This document shows positions 60,256-64,000 of a stretch of 64,000 bases of DNA, one piece after another. The stretch is from Pseudomonas lalkuanensis (GTDB lineage: Bacteria > Pseudomonadota > Gammaproteobacteria > Pseudomonadales > Pseudomonadaceae), in NCBI RefSeq assembly GCF_008807375.1, contig NZ_CP043311.1:3576001-3640000 (forward strand), in the 5' to 3' direction. Position numbers and translations under genes: made by a program. The number at the start of each line of letters is the position of its first letter. The first letter of the stretch is position 1. A model generated the notes under the pieces. It made no database searches and was not told the DNA's origin. It saw only the letters and a list, made by a program, of their open reading frames with translations.

Positions 60256-60560
60256 CCGAGTTCGGGATCAGCATCGGCACCATGTCAAACCGCCGATGCG
60301 CCCGGCGCCCCTACCGAATCAGCTTCATCCTGCCTGCCGGGGTGCTCGAATCGTCACCCGGGCGGCCCGGTAGCCCAGCTCCATCTGCGGACCATCGGGC
60401 AGGCGCGCCACACCAGATCACGACTTCCAGCGCCAGGTTCATTCGCCACCCGGCAGGTCGAACTGCCGGATGGCCATTTCCCTGGTGGCTTACCTCCCCC
60501 GTCCTTGCGGGTTTTCCTCATCATCCTTGAATGCCCTTGGCAATCCGTCGATTGCGGCCT

Positions 60561-60598
60561 ACGATAATCACGTTTTGCTAACCAAGCAAACACGATAA
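60561..60598. promoter_or_regulatory. Candidate operator of the XRE regulator
   Basis: The direct repeat ACGATAA (60561-60567 and 60592-60598) flanks the inverted repeat TTTGCT-N5-AGCAAA (60574-60590). It lies 42 bases before the XRE gene and is AT-rich against its surroundings; autoregulation is a reasonable guess. Confidence 0.55.
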
Positions 60599-60639
60599 GT
60601 GAGCCAAGGACGATTCATTCCGTCATTAAGATTCGCGGC

Positions 60640-61014
60640 ATGAATACGCTTGGATCGCGCATTGCGCACTACAGAAAGCTGAAAGGACTCTCTCAGCAGG
60701 CCCTGGCCAACGAGTGCGGGTGGGAATCCCAGTCCCGGATCGGCAACTACGAGCGGGACACCCGCGAGCCCTCGTTCGAAGACCTCAGGCGAATCGCCAA
60801 AGCGCTGGAGGTATCGCTCAACGACCTGCTCAATCCCGTCATGCAGATCGCCGAATCCGAAGAGGGTCGTTACGACCCGGAACAGAACCTCAGCCCCCGC
60901 TCACGCCAGGTGCTCGATCGCCTCACGCTTGCCGCCACCGAAGGCCGGCTGGTCGAGCAGGACCTGATCCTGCTGGAACAGATCGCCCGTCGCCTGGAAA
61001 AGCGCGAAGACTGA
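60640..61014 (+). CDS. XRE-family helix-turn-helix regulator
   Basis: This 124-residue protein has an N-terminal HTH_3 domain (LGSRIAHYRKLKGLSQQALA then ESQSRIGNYERDTREPSFED) and a helical C-terminal tail that lacks a peptidase or cupin domain. It resembles phage-type repressors but no phage genes are nearby. The start at 60640 (MNTLGSRIAHYRK) lies in sequence lacking a strong ribosome-binding site. The operator-like repeats before it suggest autoregulation. Targets are unknown; the tiny lipoprotein gene follows after 78 bases. Confidence 0.88.
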   Translation: MNTLGSRIAHYRKLKGLSQQALANECGWESQSRIGNYERDTREPSFEDLRRIAKALEVSLNDLLNPVMQIAESEEGRYDPEQNLSPRSRQVLDRLTLAATEGRLVEQDLILLEQIARRLEKRED

Positions 61015-61092
61015 TTCGACTCGACCCTTTCCTCCGGCTGCCTGTCTCAAGGACATGGGAAATGCTTTCCCTCACCTCGAGAGGTACCGCCC

Positions 61093-61251
61093 ATGCTTGC
61101 CAATATTGTGAAAATCGCGCTGCTGGCCGTGGTACTCGCCAGCAGCGGCGGCTGCATCATCCATCACTACGATCGGGACCATGACCGCGGAGGCTGGGAC
61201 GGCCACCGGGACCACGATGACCGGGACGGACACAGGAAAGGCCATCGCTGA
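61093..61251 (+). CDS. Tiny His/Asp-rich lipoprotein (52 aa)
   Basis: This short gene starts at ATG 61093 after CGAGAGGTACCGCCC. The N-terminus MLANIVKIALLAVVLASSGG runs straight into a Cys at residue 21 (SSGGC), a lipobox-like site, so a signal-peptidase II lipoprotein is likely, though SGGC is a weaker lipobox than LAGC. The 31 mature residues have about ten Asp and eight His (HHYDRDHDRGG, GHRDHDDRDGHRK), a composition suited to binding metal cations. No family is recognised. A terminator follows eight bases after the stop. Confidence 0.72.
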   Translation: MLANIVKIALLAVVLASSGGCIIHHYDRDHDRGGWDGHRDHDDRDGHRKGHR

Positions 61252-61262
61252 GTAACGAAAAG

Positions 61263-61284
61263 CCCCGCATTTGCGGGGTTTTTA
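61263..61284 (+). terminator. Terminator after the tiny lipoprotein gene
   Basis: CCCCGCATTTGCGGGG (61263-61278) is followed by T5, with A4 before the stem. Confidence 0.93.
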
Positions 61285-61354
61285 CGGAGATCTTCTGTAG
61301 CTTTTGCGGCCGGGTGTATAGTCGGAAACCCCGTCCTCCCTGCGAGCGGTCACC

Positions 61355-62020
61355 ATGGCTGCCTCCACTTCCGGATTGTCCAGACGCCAGGTGCTCCAGG
61401 CCTTCGCCGCCCTCGGTGCCGCCCTGGTCGCAGGCGATGCCCTGGCCACTCGGATCGAAGTGACCCTGCGCCCCCGCAACCTCCATGCACGCCTGCTCAA
61501 CCGCGATCGGCACCTGCGCCTGGAACGCCCGGCATCGGGTGAAGTCGCCACTTTCTGCTATTTCCGCAAGGGCAAGGGCTGGGACCTCGACGGCTACCGC
61601 CAGGGTTGCCGCATCCTGCGTGATGTGAAGTACAGGAGCACGGTGAAGATCAACGTCAAACTGCTCGACCTGCTGTTCCTGATCCAGGCCTGGCTGCGCA
61701 TCAACAAGCTGCCCACACGCATCCTGGTCAACAGCGGCTATCGCACCCCTCAACACAACGCCACCCTGGAAGGCGCCGCCCGCCACTCCCTGCACATCCG
61801 CGGCATGGCCGCCGACATTCGCATTCCCGGTGTGAGCATCGAGCGACTGGGCAAGCTGGTCCGAGCCATCGGCGCTGGCGGCGTGGGCTTCTATCCGTCG
61901 AAAGGATTCATCCACGTCGATGTCGGTCGCGTCAGGACCTGGCGCGTAGCCGCCCTGGTAGAACCGGGGCAGGAAGAATGGGCCCTGGCCGTGCTGGACC
62001 AGGGCGAACACTTCGCCTGA
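61355..62020 (+). CDS. Tat-exported DUF882 (YcbK-like) protein, M15 peptidase fold
   Basis: This 221-residue precursor begins MAASTSGLSRRQVLQAFAAL, containing SRRQVLQ, a good twin-arginine motif, and a cleavage site near ALATR. The rest is a DUF882/peptidase M15-like domain. Zinc ligands are visible in ARHSLHIRGMAADIRI (His and Asp) and GFIHVDVG (His). Its E. coli relative YcbK is a known Tat substrate and is linked to peptidoglycan DD-transpeptidase-type turnover. The region before it contains a terminator. An adjacent XRE/lipoprotein pair lies upstream; a shared role is unproven. Confidence 0.9.
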   Translation: MAASTSGLSRRQVLQAFAALGAALVAGDALATRIEVTLRPRNLHARLLNRDRHLRLERPASGEVATFCYFRKGKGWDLDGYRQGCRILRDVKYRSTVKINVKLLDLLFLIQAWLRINKLPTRILVNSGYRTPQHNATLEGAARHSLHIRGMAADIRIPGVSIERLGKLVRAIGAGGVGFYPSKGFIHVDVGRVRTWRVAALVEPGQEEWALAVLDQGEHFA

Positions 62021-62022
62021 GT

Positions 62023-62226
62023 TCAGTCGAAGTCGGCGCAATCTCCACACACGAAATGGCCGCGCCGATCGACGCACTCGGTCAGTTCGCCGCAGTACTC
62101 GCACTCTCCTTCCGAGGCATCGAGCGGGTCGAGGTCCTCGTCATCGACGAGTTCGTCGTCCAGGTCATCATCGTTGTCGAGCAGGTGATCGTGCTCGGGT
62201 TCATGGAGCTCGAGATCTTCATCCAT
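62023..62226 (-). CDS. Acidic small protein with C-terminal zinc ribbon (67 aa)
   Basis: The first 40 residues are extremely acidic with an Asp/Glu/Leu alternation (for example DDDLDDELVDDEDLDPLD) and two His. The last 25 carry CEYCGELTEC and FVCGDC, two CxxC knuckles that would form a zinc ribbon. The length of 67 residues and lack of any signal peptide suggest a cytosolic partner or chaperone-like protein. I do not recognise a named family, although similar short acidic zinc-ribbon proteins occur in pseudomonads. It converges with the DUF882 gene, two bases separating the stops. Confidence 0.75.
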   Translation of the reverse strand: MDEDLELHEPEHDHLLDNDDDLDDELVDDEDLDPLDASEGECEYCGELTECVDRRGHFVCGDCADFD

Positions 62227-62400
62227 AGCGCGGTGCCGTGAGGGGGTCGGGAAGGTCGCGGACTATAGCGCCGCACCAGGGCGAGGTCGATATTCGGCCA
62301 TCCGCTGGGGGCTTCCGTACTGGCCACGACAAAAAGCCCAGCATCCTGGCTGAGCCTTCTCATGACTGGCACATCCGTGTCGCGTGGCTACCCCACGTCA

Positions 62401-62613
62401 TCACTGCCCGGAATGGACAGATCCTTCCCGTAACGCTGGAGTATCAAGTGTGCCGGCAACGACCATTCTGCCGTGCAGGACATTCGGATAATGCCGCAGC
62501 AACCAGCCGACTTCCTGCCGGACAGAATCTGGTAGGTCGGCATTACGGGTCAGCCCGATCAGGAAATCCTGGGTCTGGAGTGCCGATTCAGTGCGTCTGT
62601 TCGGGAAGTTCAT
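62401..62613 (-). CDS. BPSL0761-like small protein (70 aa)
   Basis: This 70-residue protein begins MNFPNRRTESALQTQDFLIG and contains SVRQEVGWLLRHYPNVLH. The pattern MTxPxxRTxAL...FLxxL...VPxxVRxEAxxLLRHYP is that of the BPSL0761 family of unknown function. The start at 62613 has AGGAGGTACCGC directly upstream. It lies at the edge of the decayed region. I hold the family assignment as likely, from recalled pattern only. Confidence 0.68.
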   Translation of the reverse strand: MNFPNRRTESALQTQDFLIGLTRNADLPDSVRQEVGWLLRHYPNVLHGRMVVAGTLDTPALREGSVHSGQ

Positions 62614-62780
62614 GCGGTACCTCCTGTAAAAGGCAGGTCTTCGATTGGATAGCTGATGTTTCCGCAGCCCTTCGATTTCGCCAGGGCAAAAACAGCAGAG
62701 AGGTCACTGTACGGAATCCGGGCGGTCGCCGGCATAGTCGATCACAGCGATCGGTTGTCGTGGTTCAGGGAACGTTTCTG
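62614..62780. other. Non-coding stretch at the edge of the decayed region
   Basis: No gene or remnant was recognised between the BPSL0761-like start and the GMC remnant. Confidence 0.5.
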
Positions 62781-62989
62781 TAGAGGATCGACTCCATCTG
62801 CCACCCGGTCGGTACTTGCAAGACGGGCCAGGACGAAATGGCCATGGTCGACCGCTGCTTGCGCGTGAAAGGCATCGACGGTCTGCGGGTGATCGAGCCT
62901 CGGTCATGCCGCCCCTGGTGGGCGGCAATTCCAACGCCGCCTCCATCATGATCGCCGAACGCGGCGCCGAGTGGGTCGACTCGGCTTGA
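62781..62989 (+). pseudogene. Remnant of a GMC-family oxidoreductase (3' end, frameshifted)
   Basis: The plus strand encodes the C-terminal signature of choline-dehydrogenase-type GMC enzymes: IDSICHPVGTCKTGQDEMAM, then VDRCLRVKGIDGLRVI in one frame, and after a one-base loss near 62901-62904 the remainder SVMPPLVGGNSNAASIMIAE and RGAEWVDSA in another. An upstream in-frame stop (TAG at 62781) and absence of the first 450 or so residues mark it as dead. Confidence 0.82.
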
Positions 62990-63026
62990 GGCGCCGGCAA
63001 GAAGCTGCGTCATGACGGGCCAGGCG

Positions 63027-63267
63027 GGTTGGTACCGCTACTCGATGTTCATGGTGGCGCTGATCTCGCTGTCGGCATCCTGGGTGGTCGCAGTCCTGTT
63101 TTCACCATTGCTCGGCACCCTGATCCTGCCGGAATCGCTGCCGAATCACGGCCATGGCGGCGGTCGCGGCCTTCGTGGCGCAGCTCGGCGACATTGCCCT
63201 GGTCGGCATGATCGTCCGCAACGCGATCATCCTGATCGAAAAGGTCGACATCAATGTCGGCGCGGGC
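63027..63267 (+). pseudogene. Remnant of an RND efflux transporter (internal deletion and frameshift)
   Basis: Two pieces of an RND pump are joined. The first reads WYRYSMFMVALISLSASWVV then AVLFSPLLGTLILPE, the helix-9/10-type segment. The second, in another frame, reads AAVAAFVAQLGDIALVGMIV then RNAIILIEKVDIN, from the helix-11/12 region. More than a hundred residues between and almost all of the roughly 1000-residue protein are missing. Confidence 0.82.
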
Positions 63268-63284
63268 CAGCGTAGGCCCCCAGC

Positions 63285-63490
63285 CTACTGCTTGATCGCC
63301 TGGAGGTAGTCCTTCAGGGTTTTCTCGTCGGCAGCCTTCACCGTCATGCCCTCCGGGCCGGTGCCCACATCGGTGAGAGGCGACCATCGTCCACTTCGGT
63401 GACGAAACCAGGCTTGTCGAACTGGCTGGCAAAGGCGGTGGCGGTCAACAGGCTGGTCAGCACCATTGCACCCAAGGTCAGTTTTTTCAT
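63285..63490 (-). pseudogene. Broken small secreted protein gene
   Basis: The 5' part encodes a signal peptide (MKKLTLGAMVLTSLLTATAF) and SQFDKPGFVTEVDDGRL. The 3' part, in a different frame, encodes GTGPEGMTVKAADEKTLKDY and ends at a stop at 63285. The span of 206 bases is not a multiple of three. Intact relatives that I recall have a central region (a WVFKEG-type stretch) between these two parts, so an internal deletion caused the shift. Confidence 0.72.
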
Positions 63491-63556
63491 CGTACAGCTC
63501 CCGTGTGGGTTGAGGTGCGACTGAAACCAAGGTGACTGTCATGACAAGTTCATGGC

Positions 63557-63573
63557 GATATTCGAATATGCGA
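63557..63573. promoter_or_regulatory. AT-rich palindrome, candidate ArsR-family site 1
   Basis: CGATATTCGAATATGCG contains the perfect 12-base palindrome ATATTCGAATAT. A related half-site lies just before the arsenate-reductase-like gene. Confidence 0.5.
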
Positions 63574-63691
63574 GTAACCGGATGTTTCGGGTGACTGCTG
63601 GTGAGGCGAACAGCCTAACTTGAGGCTTACAGCCATTTCCGCCAGCTTTCGCAGGCCGATTCCCCTTGCGATACATCCAGTCGGCTTTACC

Positions 63692-63726
63692 TAATATACG
63701 AAAATTCATATATTCGAAAAACCATA
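63692..63726 (+). promoter_or_regulatory. AT-rich operator/promoter region of the arsC-like gene
   Basis: The stretch contains AATATACG, TTCATATATTCG and CCATAT, and ends 14 bases before the gene start. ATTCATATATTCGAA-type sites with dyad character are typical of ArsR/SmtB repressors, and the same TATTCGAA core is repeated at 63559. The regulator gene is not in the window. Confidence 0.55.
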
Positions 63727-63739
63727 TCTACCCAAGAGC

Positions 63740-64000
63740 ATGGCCATGACCTCCAAGACCCGCGTGCTGTTCGTTTGCACCGCCAACGCTGCCCGATCCC
63801 AGCTCGCCGAAGCGCTGCTTCGGCACATCGACTCCGAGCACTTCGAAGCGTTCAGCGCGGGTACCGCACCAGAGGGGATCCACCCACGTACTCTGGCTGA
63901 GCTACAGCACCTGGGTATCAGTACCGAGGGCCTGCGCAGCAAGTCCGTCGACGAGTTCGCTGGTGAGCGCTTCGACTATGTGATCACCCTCTGCGACAAG
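63740..64000 (+). CDS. arsC: Arsenate reductase / low-molecular-weight protein-tyrosine-phosphatase family protein (3' partial)
   Basis: The window ends inside this gene after 87 codons. The N-terminus reads RVLFVCTANAARSQLAEALL; CTANAARS is the CX5R(S) phosphate-binding loop of the LMW-PTP fold shared by thioredoxin-dependent arsenate reductases. SAGTAPEGIHPRTLAELQHL follows as in that family. The second and third cysteines that define reductase activity would lie past the edge, as would ArsR and transporter genes if present, so arsenate reduction is likely but not proven. ATG at 63746 is an alternative start. AT-rich operator-like sites precede it. Confidence 0.85.
   Translation, partial: MAMTSKTRVLFVCTANAARSQLAEALLRHIDSEHFEAFSAGTAPEGIHPRTLAELQHLGISTEGLRSKSVDEFAGERFDYVITLCDK

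Larger units (their letters stand above)
60173..60639. other. Intergenic region before the XRE regulator gene (467 bp)
   Basis: Near 60230-60340 the sequence shares GGTCTGG, GCGCTGTGCGCACC and TTCATCCTGC-type segments with the gap at 44110-44170. The short frame 60185-60373 overlaps this repeat and has no homologous look, so it is not called. The 3' end (60561-60598) holds the regulator's likely operator. Confidence 0.6.

Noticed and set aside
58178..60283. 701-codon minus-strand frame opposite the HBM chemoreceptor
   Set aside because: Low-complexity Gly/His/Leu composition; the opposite strand encodes an unmistakable chemoreceptor.
60185..60373. 62-codon frame in the gap before the XRE gene
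   Set aside because: It overlaps an intergenic repeat and has neither a ribosome-binding site nor a familiar composition.
60640..61014. XRE protein as a phage repressor or toxin-antitoxin antitoxin
   Set aside because: No integrase, phage structural gene or toxin-like partner is nearby; only a tiny lipoprotein gene follows.

Overview
The window is GC-rich, densely packed bacterial chromosome. It reads as Pseudomonas sensu lato: sagS-ospR-gpx-msrB, efp-earP with a rhamnosylation-type Arg32, lipA-lipH, moxR-DUF58-tgpA and a class II DAHP synthase occur together. From memory, much of the order resembles the PA2815-PA2873 part of the P. aeruginosa chromosome, rearranged and with insertions; I could not check this by alignment. 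About sixty protein genes, five tRNA genes and a set of regulatory sites are supported. I see no prophage, intact insertion sequence, CRISPR array or defence island.

Layout. 1-7.4 kb: an ABC exporter pair (ybbA, cut by the window edge, and ybbP), greB, a small unknown gene, the RNA ligase/phosphodiesterase-like thpR, the secreted lipase lipA with its foldase lipH, and a DoxX protein. 7.4-12 kb: lytic transglycosylase mltF2, tatD, a chemoreceptor and an Mpo1-like protein. 12-18.4 kb, minus strand: a thioesterase, a CHAD protein, the coupled moxR-DUF58-tgpA operon and a transglutaminase-like protein. 18.5-21.5 kb: a long membrane-anchored FadE-type acyl-CoA dehydrogenase and a small conserved gene. 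21.6-27.1 kb: an iron-uptake cassette (ECF sigma, FecR-type regulator, TonB-dependent siderophore receptor, PepSY membrane protein, small membrane protein) laid out like a fox system.

27.2-32.7 kb: a small secreted protein, an unusual membrane hydroxylase/SRPBCC fusion, a tRNA-Glu/Gly cluster with a clear promoter and terminator, a membrane-anchored unknown, a glutathione S-transferase, an fRMsr and a DUF815 ATPase. 32.8-39.4 kb: sagS, the peroxide module ospR-gpx with a perfect operator palindrome, msrB, alaA, an unknown, and htpX behind a sigma-32-like promoter. 39.4-50 kb: tpm, an extradiol dioxygenase, the RNA helicase deaD, an enoyl-CoA hydratase, a spermidine-synthase-like protein, an FMO-TauE pair, DAHP synthase and an AlkX-type DNA glycosylase. 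50-54 kb: small conserved genes, two LysR regulators, a TauE transporter and an RDD protein.

54-58 kb: an OhrR-type thiol regulator beside a secreted alpha/beta hydrolase rather than ohr, with three matching operators; then efp and earP. 58-62.7 kb: an HBM-type chemoreceptor, an XRE regulator, a tiny His/Asp-rich lipoprotein, a Tat-exported DUF882 protein, an acidic zinc-ribbon protein and a BPSL0761-like protein. 62.8-63.5 kb is a graveyard: remnants of a GMC oxidoreductase, an RND efflux pump and a small secreted protein, each broken. The window ends inside an arsenate-reductase/LMW-phosphatase gene preceded by ArsR-like AT-rich sites.

Most of the window is core metabolism and stress physiology. 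The more novel points are the thiol-regulated hydrolase, the hydroxylase-SRPBCC fusion, the tiny lipoprotein next to the DUF882 protein, and the decayed region before the ars-like locus.
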